The translations under genes were made by a program, and so were the position numbers. DNA of 64,000 nt from Geobacter sp. AOG1. GTDB taxonomy: Bacteria; Desulfobacterota; Desulfuromonadia; Geobacterales; Geobacteraceae. The notes beneath the pieces are model-generated. The model saw only the letters and a program-made list of their open reading frames with translations, did not search any database and was not told where the DNA came from. The stretch's first letter is position 1, and every line of letters begins with the position of its first letter. Location: contig NZ_BLIZ01000001.1 in NCBI RefSeq assembly GCF_019972315.1, forward strand, positions 2,453,515 through 2,517,514. The letters run 5' to 3'. Below are positions 8,416 through 17,811 of the stretch, one piece after another.

Positions 8416-9278
8416 CTCTTACCAAGGCCGGCGCGTTTTACGTGGCCATAACCCTGCTGATCGGCTTCGCTGCGGTGAATACGGGAAACAACCTCCTCTT
8501 CTTCATCGTTTCAGCCCTGCTCGGCTTTATGGCGGTATCGGGCGTCCTAGGTTGGCTCAACATCCATGGCCTCGATGCGGTCCTGACTCCTCCCGACGAG
8601 CTCTACAGCGGCGTTTCCACCCTGTTTACCCTGCGACTCACCAACCGCAAGCGCCTGCTGCCTTCGTTCCTGCTCCAGGTCCACTGTGACGGGGCGACCG
8701 CCGATTTCAAGCTGATGGATCGCCAGGGGATGGCGATCTCATCCCTCATGACGGCATTCGCGGGGCGTGGTCTCCACACCGTCGAGGTGGTGACGGTCTG
8801 TTCCCCCTTCCCCATCAATTTTTTCGTCCGCTGCCGCACCCTTCCCCTCGATCTGCGGACCATGGTCTTCCCCGCACCCCTTGGCTGCCCGGGTGCGGCA
8901 GATTCGCGCAGCCATGGCAGGAGCGGTTCCCTGTCCGCGCGGGGGAAGGGGCACGAGGGAGACGTCGACCGGATCGTCGCTTACAGCGGTGGCGACCCTC
9001 TCAAGATGATCCACTGGCGCCTGTCGGCTCGGCATGGCGAACTGAAGGTCAAGGAGCTGAGTGCCACGGCGCGGGAACCCCTCGTGATCGACATCGACCG
9101 GCTGCCGGCAAGGAACCTGGAAGAGAAGCTCTCCTGCGCGACCTACCTCGTGAACCGGTTGATGCGTGAGGGGCGGCCAGTGGGGCTCAAGCTGCGGAAG
9201 CGACTGCTCAAGCCGGCCGACTCCCGGGGACACCGGCTGCGGCTCCTGACGGAACTGGCGTTGTATGGTAAGGATTAA
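8412..9278 (+). CDS. DUF58 domain protein with two N-terminal membrane helices
   Basis: Two hydrophobic helices near the N-terminus (AITLLIGFAAVNTGNNLL and SALLGFMAVSGVLG) are followed by a beta-rich region. The DUF58 core follows, with YSGGDPLKMIHWRLSAR and LKVKELS. The family typically begins Leu-Thr-x-x-Gly just before the first helix. That segment is encoded here only if translation starts at CTG 8412, whose last two bases overlap the MoxR TGA stop (CTGA). The first standard start is GTG 8442, ten codons later. I prefer 8412 as a coupled non-ATG start, but this is inference. The final 14 bases overlap the transglutaminase gene. Confidence 0.82.
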   Translation: MTLTKAGAFYVAITLLIGFAAVNTGNNLLFFIVSALLGFMAVSGVLGWLNIHGLDAVLTPPDELYSGVSTLFTLRLTNRKRLLPSFLLQVHCDGATADFKLMDRQGMAISSLMTAFAGRGLHTVEVVTVCSPFPINFFVRCRTLPLDLRTMVFPAPLGCPGAADSRSHGRSGSLSARGKGHEGDVDRIVAYSGGDPLKMIHWRLSARHGELKVKELSATAREPLVIDIDRLPARNLEEKLSCATYLVNRLMREGRPVGLKLRKRLLKPADSRGHRLRLLTELALYGKD

Positions 9279-11169
9279 ATCGGTACTGGATATCCTGGCG
9301 TACGGCATTGCCCTTCTCGGCTTTGTTCCGCTCGTTGCCTATCTGGACAATATCCCCCGGTTCCTGTTTCCGGCGGTGCTCCTATTCGCAGTCATTGCCG
9401 ACCGACGCGGCGCGGTGCTGCGCGGCCACGTGCCGACGGTCGTATCCATCCTTTTTTTCATCTATTTTGGCATTCAGTTTTCCCGTGACAATCTGGTAGG
9501 ACCGGCGGTGAATCTTCTCGTCATTCTTCTGGCGGTACGTCTCGCGAGCGAGAAGGGGAGCCGGCACTATCTCCAGATCTATGCGCTGGCACTGTTTGCC
9601 CTGGCCGGCTCGTCCCTTCTCAACCTGAGTGCCGCCTTCCTTGTCTATCTTCTTTTGCTCCTCGTCCTGATCGCGGTTTCTCTCGTGCTACTGACTTTCT
9701 ACGACCGCGACGGCGACACAGTCATCGCCCGGGACGACATGGTGAAGGTTGTAACCGTTGCCGCCAGCATGCCGCTTGCGGCCATGCCGCTTATTCTCCT
9801 CTTCTTCGTCATCCTTCCCCGGACCCCGTTTCCCCTCTGGAACGTCCTCAACGTATCGTCCGGTGCTGCGACCGGACTGAGCGACAAGGTACAGCCGGGG
9901 GCGGCTCCGGCCGTCACCGAGGTCAAGAATGTCGTGTTTCGTGCCGATTCTCCCCCCTTGGCAAAAAACCAGCTCTACTGGCGTGGTATAGTACTCAACA
10001 CCCTGGAAGGGGACAGTTGGGTGCGGAAGCCGGTTCCCGGTGCAGAGAGGGGCATCCCGGGGCCGGGCAGCGTGGTGAGCCAGACCATCTTCCCGGAGCC
10101 GGGCAGGTCCCGTTACTTGCTTGCCCTGAACGTTCCACGTCATCTGACCGGTGTCCGTTTCGCCACTGATTCCGATATCGTGCATACTGCCATGCCCTCC
10201 GGGCGGCGGCTCAGGTATGAGACCCAGTCCGTCCCCGGCGCGGTTATCACCAGTCGCGGGATTGACAGGGGGTTCTACCTGCGGCTCCCTTCCGACCTGT
10301 CGCACCGGCTTGTCTCCCTGGGGCGACAGATAGCCCGACGGGGGAAAACGGATGCCGACCGGCTAGACCTCCTGGAAAGGTATTTCGTCGATCGCAAGCT
10401 CCGTTACTCAACGATGAATCTGCCGACCGGCAGCGATCCCCTCGGGCAATTCCTGTTCGATGGAAAGCCTGGCCACTGCGAGTTCTTCGCCTCGACCCTG
10501 GCAGTTCTTCTCCGTGCCGCCGACGTCCCTGCCCGGCTGGTAGGTGGGTACTACGGCGGCGAGTACAATGAGGTGGGTGGCTATTACGTGGTGACCGAAG
10601 ACCGGGCTCATGTCTGGGTGGAGGCCTACCTCGACGGCAAGGGGTGGGTCATGGTCGATCCGAGTGCCTGGGCAGTCAATTTTGCCGGAGTGGAGGGGGC
10701 AGGGGAGCGGGGGCTCAACCGCAGGGTCCGGATGTATCTCGACGCCTTCAGTTATTTCTGGAACCTGACGATAATCAATTACGATCTGGAGCGCCAGATA
10801 TCTCTGTTCAATCGGGCTGGCCGTCTTCGTCACCTGTCGTTTCCGAGTCATCTTTCCCTTCGGCCATTGCTGTTTATAGCCGTACCGCTCCTGGTGGCGC
10901 TCTCGATCTGGCGATTATATGTCTGGCAAAGGGTCAGCAGGGAGGAGCGGCTGTTGAAGAACCTATTCAGACTGGTGCGGCGACGGTATGGAGTGGAATG
11001 GCCGCCGGACAAGGGCTTGTATGATCTTGCCCGGACTCTTGACGAACCGCTTATTACCCGGTTTGTTCATATTTACGGAAAAGCGGTGTACCATGACAGG
11101 AAACTGTCCCGAGACGAATATGTCCAGCTTCGGTTTCTCCTGGCAGAACTACTCGCAGCACCTCATTAG
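9265..11169 (+). CDS. Membrane transglutaminase-like protein (TgpA/DUF3488 family)
   Basis: A 634-residue membrane protein. About six hydrophobic helices fill the first 200 residues. A periplasmic transglutaminase-like domain follows, with the catalytic triad Cys405 (PGHCEFFAS), His449 (DRAHVWVEAY) and Asp465 (VMVDPSAW). A further helix (LLFIAVPLLVALSIW) lies near residue 535, before a C-terminal DUF4129-like cytosolic tail. The family is linked to MoxR and DUF58 in envelope protein crosslinking or processing; the substrate is unknown. The ATG overlaps the end of the DUF58 gene, so the three genes form one operon. Confidence 0.9.
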   Translation: MVRIKSVLDILAYGIALLGFVPLVAYLDNIPRFLFPAVLLFAVIADRRGAVLRGHVPTVVSILFFIYFGIQFSRDNLVGPAVNLLVILLAVRLASEKGSRHYLQIYALALFALAGSSLLNLSAAFLVYLLLLLVLIAVSLVLLTFYDRDGDTVIARDDMVKVVTVAASMPLAAMPLILLFFVILPRTPFPLWNVLNVSSGAATGLSDKVQPGAAPAVTEVKNVVFRADSPPLAKNQLYWRGIVLNTLEGDSWVRKPVPGAERGIPGPGSVVSQTIFPEPGRSRYLLALNVPRHLTGVRFATDSDIVHTAMPSGRRLRYETQSVPGAVITSRGIDRGFYLRLPSDLSHRLVSLGRQIARRGKTDADRLDLLERYFVDRKLRYSTMNLPTGSDPLGQFLFDGKPGHCEFFASTLAVLLRAADVPARLVGGYYGGEYNEVGGYYVVTEDRAHVWVEAYLDGKGWVMVDPSAWAVNFAGVEGAGERGLNRRVRMYLDAFSYFWNLTIINYDLERQISLFNRAGRLRHLSFPSHLSLRPLLFIAVPLLVALSIWRLYVWQRVSREERLLKNLFRLVRRRYGVEWPPDKGLYDLARTLDEPLITRFVHIYGKAVYHDRKLSRDEYVQLRFLLAELLAAPH

Positions 11170-11171
11170 GC

Positions 11172-11200
11172 TTGACATGCCGTGCCGATTCAATTAGTTT
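11172..11200 (+). promoter_or_regulatory. Candidate sigma-70 promoter of the TPR gene
   Basis: A consensus TTGACA at 11172 and TAGTTT at 11195 with 17-base spacing, starting three bases after the transglutaminase stop and 38 bases before the TPR gene start. Confidence 0.55.
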
Positions 11201-11237
11201 AACTGCGAGAAAATAAAGAAATATTTCACGGATTCCC

Positions 11238-13778
11238 TTGAGTACTGCCAAAGAAAAATATCTGGCGAGCGCCCAGAAATTCATTGCCAAAGGTCAGATT
11301 GACCGCGCAATAAAGGATTACGAGCAGGTTGTCGTTCTCGACCCCAACGACATCCGCCATCGGCAGCGGCTTGCCGAGCTGCTGGTAAAGATCAACCGCA
11401 AGGACGAGGCGGTAGCCGAGTACAAGGCTATCGGCAAGTATTATTCCGACAATACCTATTTCCTCAAAGCCATTGCAGTCTACAAGCAGATACAGAAACT
11501 TACCCCCGCCGACATCGACATATCCCTTGCCCTTGCCACACTCAACGAAAAGCAGGGGTTGACCGGCAATGCCCTTACCGAATATGGCATTGTGCTCAAT
11601 CATTACCAGCGTGCAGGCAGGCTCAATGATGCCCTCGGGGTGTTGGAGAGCATGCTCAACCTCGACCCGGAAAACCTCACCACACAGTTGCAGTTTGCCG
11701 AATTGCATTTCTCCGCGGGCCAGACTGACAAGGCCTACCAGGAATTTACCCAACTGGCGTTGTTGCTCTGGAAACAGGGGAATCACGAGGCCTTTTCCCA
11801 GGTGTGCACCCGAATCCAGGTTCTTTTTCCCGAGCAGAAAGAATTCCAGCTTGATTTCATCGCGACCCTTTTGGACAAGGGGGAAACCGCGGGAGTCATC
11901 CCCCAGTTGCAGCAGTTCATCCGCACCGATGTTGCCAATTTACGCGCTTGGCGGCTCTTGGCTGACGTCTGCCGCAGGTTGGGAGAAACCGAAAAGCTGA
12001 AGGGGGTGCTACAGCAGATAATCAAGCTGTTTCCGGGGGAGACATCTCTCCGGGAGGATCTTGTGATGCTTTATCTCAATGCCGGTAACATCCCGGGAGC
12101 CCTCGAGTTTCTCTCAGGATCGGTACTGGCATTCGTCGCCGCTGGCGAGGCCGGTCGTATGGAGGCGCTCTACGCGGAAATCGAGAAATTGCTGCCGAAG
12201 GATAAGCGAGTTTTCGACGGGTTACGAGCACTCTACGAAGCGGCCGGTGACAAGGGGAAACTGACAGCTCTGGCGGCGCGAATGGCTCCTCCTCCGGCTC
12301 CGCAGACTTCACCTGCGGTGTCTCGGGAAACCACCGAGAAGGCGCTGACTTCCAGGAAGGGTGTTGCTGACGAAAAACCGCGAATGGCGACGGTATCCGT
12401 GCCGACCACCTCTGAGGTTACGGATTGGGAGGAAGAGATCGATCTCCCCCTTCCCGACGATGTGGTGGAACCGGTCGGTGGGTCTGAGGAACTGGAGCCG
12501 GAGTTGGATTCTGAACTCCCGACCCAAGATCTGCCCGTTGAAATCCCCCCGTTTGTTGATTCCGGGATAGTGGCCGATGCGGCTGTTGTCCCCGTTGCCG
12601 AGATTGATGAGATCGAAGAGTTGGAACTGGAGCCGGAAGTTGAGTTGATGGAAGAGGCGCCGGAAGAAATCCTGGAAGAGATCCTGGAAGCGGAGCCGGA
12701 TGATGAAGAGCTTGAGGAACTGTCCGCCCCGTTGGCCGACGAGACGCTTGAACCCGAGGATCTGCTCGAAGAAGATTTGGAGGAAGAGTTCCCTGCCGAC
12801 CTGGAGCTGAGGGCTGAGCCCCTTGACGAGCCTGAAATCGTCACCGGCGAACTTTTTGTCCCTGACTATGGCGAAATGGGGGAACTTTTCACCGAGGGAG
12901 AGACCGCCGACGATGAGCTGGAGGAGCTTCAACTCGAACCTGTCGTTGATGACGCTGCGGCTCCGAGCGAAGAAGCAGGGTGGGTTGTTGCGGAGACGTT
13001 GGCAGAAGATTCCGAACCATTGCCGGCCGAAGATGGAACCGTTGCACTCGTTCTCAATATCGACTCCGAAAACGACTGGCTGACCCGGGAAGGCATTGCT
13101 GGCGAGGTAGTAGAGGAAGTTATTGCCAGCGGGGAGACCGGCGTTGAACTGGATGAATTAGCGACCGTCCTCGGCGAAGGGGCCGGCGAGGGTACAGAGG
13201 CGTTGACCGGCTTTTGGGGTGATGACGTAGATCTCTCCACCCTCGGTGAGGAACTCTTTGCCGATGGCGGTACGGATGCCGGAGCAGATACGGGTTCGAG
13301 CGACAAGTACAGCCTGGACGGACTTTTTTCCGCGTTCAAGAAGGGGCTTGACCAGCAGGTGGAAAGTGGCGACACGGAAACCCATTTTAACCTGGGGATT
13401 GCCTACAAGGAGATGGGACTCTATGATGATGCGATCGGAGAGTTCGAGCAGGCGTCTCACGATCCGCAGCGAATTGCTGACAGCCTTACCCTGCAGGCCA
13501 TGTGCTACCGGGAGAAGGGGGATGCGGTGAAGGCCGAGGAGCTTCTGCGTAACGGTGTGGCTCTGAAAAGTCTGAGAAAGGGTGAGATTCAAAGCCTCAC
13601 CTATGAACTGGCACACCTGCTGGAAACCACGGGACGCCCCACTGAGGCGTTGCCCTATTACTTAGAGGTTCGGTCTATCGGCCGCGGGTTCCGTGATACG
13701 TCAGCCCGAATTGCCGCTCTGGGTGGAGAGGATTCGGAGTTCCAGGGACTAAGCATCTTCGATTTTGAGGATGACTGA
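11238..13778 (+). CDS. Large TPR protein with a long acidic central region
   Basis: An 846-residue protein with no signal peptide. Residues 1 to about 350 are tandem tetratricopeptide repeats (for example GQIDRAIKDYEQVVVLDPND). Residues of about 390 to 690 are low complexity, dominated by Glu, Asp, Leu and Pro with many EELE-type runs. Residues of about 700 to 846 return to TPRs (HFNLGIAYKEMGLYDDAIGEFEQA). TPRs are protein-docking scaffolds; the acidic linker is likely disordered and strongly negative. The start is TTG 11238, which lacks a clear ribosome site; the next in-frame starts would remove part of the first repeat. Function unknown. A promoter candidate lies just upstream. Confidence 0.85.
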   Translation: MSTAKEKYLASAQKFIAKGQIDRAIKDYEQVVVLDPNDIRHRQRLAELLVKINRKDEAVAEYKAIGKYYSDNTYFLKAIAVYKQIQKLTPADIDISLALATLNEKQGLTGNALTEYGIVLNHYQRAGRLNDALGVLESMLNLDPENLTTQLQFAELHFSAGQTDKAYQEFTQLALLLWKQGNHEAFSQVCTRIQVLFPEQKEFQLDFIATLLDKGETAGVIPQLQQFIRTDVANLRAWRLLADVCRRLGETEKLKGVLQQIIKLFPGETSLREDLVMLYLNAGNIPGALEFLSGSVLAFVAAGEAGRMEALYAEIEKLLPKDKRVFDGLRALYEAAGDKGKLTALAARMAPPPAPQTSPAVSRETTEKALTSRKGVADEKPRMATVSVPTTSEVTDWEEEIDLPLPDDVVEPVGGSEELEPELDSELPTQDLPVEIPPFVDSGIVADAAVVPVAEIDEIEELELEPEVELMEEAPEEILEEILEAEPDDEELEELSAPLADETLEPEDLLEEDLEEEFPADLELRAEPLDEPEIVTGELFVPDYGEMGELFTEGETADDELEELQLEPVVDDAAAPSEEAGWVVAETLAEDSEPLPAEDGTVALVLNIDSENDWLTREGIAGEVVEEVIASGETGVELDELATVLGEGAGEGTEALTGFWGDDVDLSTLGEELFADGGTDAGADTGSSDKYSLDGLFSAFKKGLDQQVESGDTETHFNLGIAYKEMGLYDDAIGEFEQASHDPQRIADSLTLQAMCYREKGDAVKAEELLRNGVALKSLRKGEIQSLTYELAHLLETTGRPTEALPYYLEVRSIGRGFRDTSARIAALGGEDSEFQGLSIFDFEDD

Positions 13779-13795
13779 TTTCAGAAAGTTCATCG

Positions 13796-14476
13796 TTATG
13801 ATGACATGAGGCTCAGGGGTGCCTTGAAACGAAGCGGTGCACTGAACAAATCGTTTCCGTATGATTCCGGCAGCGGTGGGAGCGGGCTCGCTGCCGTTAC
13901 CGCCTGAAGTATCTGCCGGTCGAACACCGGATTGCCCGATCCCTGAACCAGCAGACTCCGCACTACCACGCCGTCCTTGGCTATGACGAGGTTGACGATG
14001 GCGTTCCCTGCCGCTCCCTGATGGCTGCCCGGCTGAAGCCACCACTTTTCGTTAATCTGCCGCAGCATAGCAAAGTAGTATTCCCGGATATCATCCCGTA
14101 GGGTTTCTCCTTCTCCGATCCCGCTGAAATAACCGTTCGTCAGGCCAAGTTCGATGCCGCTTTTGTGGAGATCTTCCGGTACCGCCGGGGTGGTTGTTGA
14201 TGTGTTCTGGGCGGTTTGTGCCGCGCGCGGAGCCGGTGAAGCGGGTGCTTCTGGTTCGGCAGCTACTGGCTGCACTGCTGTCGCAGGTTTGACAACCGGG
14301 GAAGGGATGACGGGAGTGGTCATCGTAAGGTCGAATACCGGAACCGGCGGTATCATGTCTCCCACCCGATGGGGTTGCAGCAGGAACAGGGAGAGCAGGG
14401 CGTGGCATAGAAGGGATGTGACCAGCATGAGAGGGAAGAAATTCTTTTTCAGCTGAAAGTGTGATACTGCGTTCAT
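13796..14476 (-). CDS. TonB-family C-terminal domain protein
   Basis: A 226-residue protein of TonB layout. A short cytosolic N-terminus and one membrane helix (FFPLMLVTSLLCHALLSLFL) come first. A proline/alanine-rich linker follows (AATAVQP, APASPAPRAAQ), then a C-terminal TonB domain with GNAIVNLVIAKDGVVVRSLLVQGSG near residue 165 (given in part). TonB-type proteins pass proton-motive energy from ExbB/ExbD to outer-membrane receptors; no exbBD is nearby, so the partner is unknown. ATG 14476 is chosen; an upstream in-frame start at 14641 would add 55 residues overlapping the maeB end and its terminator. The gene lies downstream of maeB on the same strand. Confidence 0.75.
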   Translation of the reverse strand: MNAVSHFQLKKNFFPLMLVTSLLCHALLSLFLLQPHRVGDMIPPVPVFDLTMTTPVIPSPVVKPATAVQPVAAEPEAPASPAPRAAQTAQNTSTTTPAVPEDLHKSGIELGLTNGYFSGIGEGETLRDDIREYYFAMLRQINEKWWLQPGSHQGAAGNAIVNLVIAKDGVVVRSLLVQGSGNPVFDRQILQAVTAASPLPPLPESYGNDLFSAPLRFKAPLSLMSS

Positions 14477-14570
14477 TGCCCGGACTCCGAAACAGGGGAT
14501 CGGACCGTCATGGATTTCAACGATCACGATAGATAGTAACAAATAGTACGAGGTTGGGGCAACAAAAGAA

Positions 14571-14599
14571 AAGGGGGCTGACGATCTGTCAGTCCCCTT
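14571..14599. terminator. Terminator of maeB (minus strand), symmetrical
   Basis: A 12-base-pair stem (one G-T pair) with a five-base loop. T-runs flank it on both strands; on the minus strand it lies 26 bases after the maeB stop. The TonB-domain gene further down therefore probably has its own promoter. Confidence 0.8.
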
Positions 14600-14624
14600 T
14601 TTGATATATTGTGAAAACAGCCGG

Positions 14625-16886
14625 TTACGAGTTCTGGGCATCCACTACGGCGATGGCGGCCATGTTGACGATGTCCGTCACGTCGTCGCCACGCTGCAGG
14701 ACGTGGACCGGTTTTTTCATCCCCATCAGGATCGGGCCGATGGCTTCGGCACCACCCAGGTGGTGGAGAAGCTTGTAGCAGATGTTCCCCGAGTTCAGGT
14801 CGGGGAAAATGAGGATGTTGGCCGCTTCCTTGAGTGAAGCGAAGGGGAAGCTCTTCTGCAGGATTTCCGTGACAACTGCGGTGTCCGACTGCATTTCTCC
14901 GTCGACGATGAGTCCCGGCGCCTTTTCCTTGACTATCTCCACGGCACGCTTGATCTTGAGGGCCTGGGGGTGCTGGACAGACCCGAAGTTGGAGAAGGAG
15001 AGCATGGCAATAGTCGGTTCGATATCGAGCATCCGGGCCTTTTCGGCGGCTAGAATGGCGGTTTCGGCCAGTTCCTCGGCGGTCGGTTCGATGCAGACCG
15101 TTGTGTCTGCCATAAGAAATATCCCCTTCTTGAAAACCATCATGTAGAGGCCGTGCACGCTGGAGAGCCCCTGTTGCTTGCCGATGACTTCGAGAGCGGG
15201 GCGGATGGTCTCGGGATAGTGTGTGTCGATGCCGGAAAGAAGGGTGTCCGCATCACCTTGTCGGACCATCATGCAGCCGAAATGGGTGCGGGATTTGCGG
15301 GTCATCAGGCGGCGCGCCTCGGAAAGGGTCAGTCCCTTGCGCTGCCGCAGGTTGAAAAGTTCCAGGGCGTACTCTTCCGATTTCTCGTAGGAAGAGGGAT
15401 CGATAATGACCGGCGAGTTGCCGTTGAAGTTGAGACTCAACTCGTCGATCTGCGCCATGATCTTGTCATGGTTGCCGAGGAGGATCGGTGTGGCGATTTC
15501 CTCTTCCATAAGAATATGGGCCGCCCTGAGGATCTTTTCGTTGTCACCTTCCGGAAAGACGATCCGCTTCGGATCGCTCTTGGCCTTGTTGATGATCATC
15601 CGGAGGGTTTCCTTGGCTTTTCCCTGCAGGGACTCAAGGTGTTCGACGTACTTCTCCATATCCTCGATGGGCTGGCGGGCAACACCCGACTCCATGGCTG
15701 CCTTGGCGATGGCCGGAGCAACCCTCAGGAGTGCGCGGGGATCGAACGGTTTGGGGATGATGTAGTCGCGGCCGAAGGAGAACTTTACGTTGCCGTAGGC
15801 ACGGCATACCGAATCGGGGCACTCTTCACGTGCCAGTTCGGCCAGGGCGAACACCGCCGCCTTCTTCATCTCTTCGTTGATGGTGGTGGCGCGCACGTCA
15901 AGGGCGCCGCGGAAGATAAAGGGGAAGCCGAGGACGTTGTTCACCTGGTTTGGGTAGTCGGAGCGGCCGGTGGCTACGAGGACGTCACCGCGAACAGCCC
16001 GGGCCTCTTCCGGCGTGATTTCCGGGTCAGGGTTGGCCATGGCGAAGATGATCGGGTTGACTGTCATCTTGCGCACCATCTCCGGTGTGAAAGCTCCTTT
16101 TGAAGAGAGACCGAACAGTACATCTGCCCCATCTGCAGCCTCTTCAAGGGTGCGGAGCTGGGTGTCCACGGCAAACCGCTCCTTATACTTGTTCATACCT
16201 TCGGTACGTCCCTTGTAAATGACCCCCTTGGTATCGCACATGATCATATTTGCCGGCTTCACCCCCAGGGAGATGGCCAGATTGGCGCAGGCAATGGCTG
16301 CTGCACCCGCACCGTTAATTACGATTCGTATTTCTTCAATTTTTTTATTGATTAATTGGAGGGCATTTATGAGCGCGGCGGCCGAGATGATGGCGGTGCC
16401 ATGCTGGTCGTCGTGGAAGACCGGGATATTCATGGTTTTCTTCAGCTCTTCCTCGATGTAGAAGCACTCGGGCGCCTTTATGTCTTCCAGGTTGATCCCC
16501 CCGAAGGTGGGTTCAAGGAGCTGGCAGACCTTGATGACCTCATCGGGGTCTTCCGAGTTGACTTCTATGTCGAAGACATCGATATCGGCGAAGCGCTTGA
16601 AGAGGACACCTTTCCCTTCCATGACCGGTTTGCCGGCCAGGGCGCCGATGTTGCCGAGGCCGAGAACGGCGGTGCCGTTGGAGACAACGGCAACGAGGTT
16701 GCCCTTGGCGGTATATTTGTAGGCGTCTTCAGGATTTTTTTCGATTTCGAGGCATGGCTCGGCTACCCCCGGCGAATAGGCCAGTGACAGGTCGCGGGAG
16801 GTCGAGCATGGCTTGGATGAAATGACCTCGATTTTCCCCTTGCGGCCGCTTGAGTGGTAATCCAAAGCCTCCTGTTTCTTTCCCAT
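14625..16886 (-). CDS. maeB: NADP-type malic enzyme fused to phosphotransacetylase-like domain
   Basis: A 753-residue MaeB-type protein. Residues 1 to about 420 are malic enzyme: [11 protein letters not shown] near 35, the [18 protein letters not shown] region, and the nucleotide fold with [15 protein letters not shown] near 195. Residues of about 430 to 753 are a phosphate acetyl/butyryltransferase-like domain ([17 protein letters not shown] and [19 protein letters not shown], in parts). The enzyme decarboxylates malate to pyruvate; the second domain is regulatory, not catalytic, in studied homologues and senses acetyl-CoA. AAGGAGA precedes the ATG. In acetate-oxidising Geobacter it would link the TCA cycle to pyruvate and NADPH supply. 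Confidence 0.95.
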   Translation of the reverse strand: MGKKQEALDYHSSGRKGKIEVISSKPCSTSRDLSLAYSPGVAEPCLEIEKNPEDAYKYTAKGNLVAVVSNGTAVLGLGNIGALAGKPVMEGKGVLFKRFADIDVFDIEVNSEDPDEVIKVCQLLEPTFGGINLEDIKAPECFYIEEELKKTMNIPVFHDDQHGTAIISAAALINALQLINKKIEEIRIVINGAGAAAIACANLAISLGVKPANMIMCDTKGVIYKGRTEGMNKYKERFAVDTQLRTLEEAADGADVLFGLSSKGAFTPEMVRKMTVNPIIFAMANPDPEITPEEARAVRGDVLVATGRSDYPNQVNNVLGFPFIFRGALDVRATTINEEMKKAAVFALAELAREECPDSVCRAYGNVKFSFGRDYIIPKPFDPRALLRVAPAIAKAAMESGVARQPIEDMEKYVEHLESLQGKAKETLRMIINKAKSDPKRIVFPEGDNEKILRAAHILMEEEIATPILLGNHDKIMAQIDELSLNFNGNSPVIIDPSSYEKSEEYALELFNLRQRKGLTLSEARRLMTRKSRTHFGCMMVRQGDADTLLSGIDTHYPETIRPALEVIGKQQGLSSVHGLYMMVFKKGIFLMADTTVCIEPTAEELAETAILAAEKARMLDIEPTIAMLSFSNFGSVQHPQALKIKRAVEIVKEKAPGLIVDGEMQSDTAVVTEILQKSFPFASLKEAANILIFPDLNSGNICYKLLHHLGGAEAIGPILMGMKKPVHVLQRGDDVTDIVNMAAIAVVDAQNS

Positions 16887-17282
16887 TTCACGCTTCTCCT
16901 TTGCTTGTGTTTTATTTAGGTTAAAAAAATATTCTATTAAAACAACAGTTCTTCTTCTTAAACAGCCTATATTCCTACGTATTGCACTACCCTATGCCTT
17001 TGCCAGGATGTTGTCAAGTATTTATTATCGGTAAAATATAAAATCATTTTATTATGTGCGGTGCCTATTTTGTCGTATTTAAAATATTGAAAAACCCGGC
17101 TTTTTCGTGAATAATCCAGGTGCCGCGCAAAGAGCAGCTTTCCGGTGCCGGTCGTTGTAATCTGCACCAATGTGGCCGCAGGTCTTGTCATAGAGTCACG
17201 TTACTCAGTAGTTTTTTTCCGGAGGTGCTTGCCGGAAGAGGCGCCCAATGCGGGACATTGAGCTTTAGTGAGGGCAGAGGAT
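16887..17282. other. Divergent AT-rich intergenic region between maeB and the HIT gene
   Basis: About 400 bases. The part near maeB (16915-17095) is very AT-rich, as expected for promoters. A small hairpin (AAACCCGGCTTTTT region, about 17092-17105) is not convincing. No conserved open frame or RNA structure is recognised. Confidence 0.4.
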
Positions 17283-17768
17283 ATGGAACGGTTGTGGGCA
17301 CCTTGGCGAATGGATTACATTATAAATGATAAACCGTCCGATTGCATCTTCTGCGGAGCCGAAACACCGGAACGGGATCGTGAGCGCCTGATTCTCCACA
17401 GGACCCCCCTCAGCTTCGTCATGATGAACCGCTATCCCTATACGAACGGCCATCTCCTGATTGCTCCCTACCGGCATACCGCGGATTTGAACGAGCTGGA
17501 CGAGGCGGAGATGCTCGACCTGTTCGCAACCCTGCGCCTCTGTCGTAATGTTTTACAGGCGACGGCCTCTCCGGGCGGGTTCAATATCGGCATAAACCTG
17601 GGGCGTGCAGCTGGCGCCGGGGTCGATGAGCACCTTCACCTGCACATAGTTCCCCGCTGGAACGGTGACACCAATTTCATGTCGGTTCTCGACGATGTGC
17701 GCGTCATGCCGGAAAACCTCACTGCAACATACGAACGGCTGAGACCGGCATTCATGTCAGGGGCATGA
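17283..17768 (+). CDS. HIT-family hydrolase (Ap4A phosphorylase-like)
   Basis: A 161-residue histidine-triad protein. The opening MERLWAPWRMDYI is typical of the bacterial branch of long HIT proteins. A zinc-type pair CIFC sits at about residue 20, and the catalytic triad motif HLHLHIVPRW near residue 115. These enzymes cleave nucleotide phosphate bonds, such as those of diadenosine polyphosphates. ATG 17283 matches the family N-terminus; a GTG at 17268 would add five residues. pfkA follows 43 bases downstream, so co-transcription is likely. Exact substrate not determined. Confidence 0.88.
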   Translation: MERLWAPWRMDYIINDKPSDCIFCGAETPERDRERLILHRTPLSFVMMNRYPYTNGHLLIAPYRHTADLNELDEAEMLDLFATLRLCRNVLQATASPGGFNIGINLGRAAGAGVDEHLHLHIVPRWNGDTNFMSVLDDVRVMPENLTATYERLRPAFMSGA

Positions 17769-17811
17769 GATTGATTTCCATTCTGACCAATTCGAGTTTG
17801 GAGGAAATTGC

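Noticed and set aside
12233..12932. Long minus-strand Ser/Gly- or Leu/Phe-rich open frames opposite the acidic TPR region
   Set aside because: They are mirror images of the Glu/Asp/Leu-rich coding sequence of the TPR gene and carry no start signals or domains.
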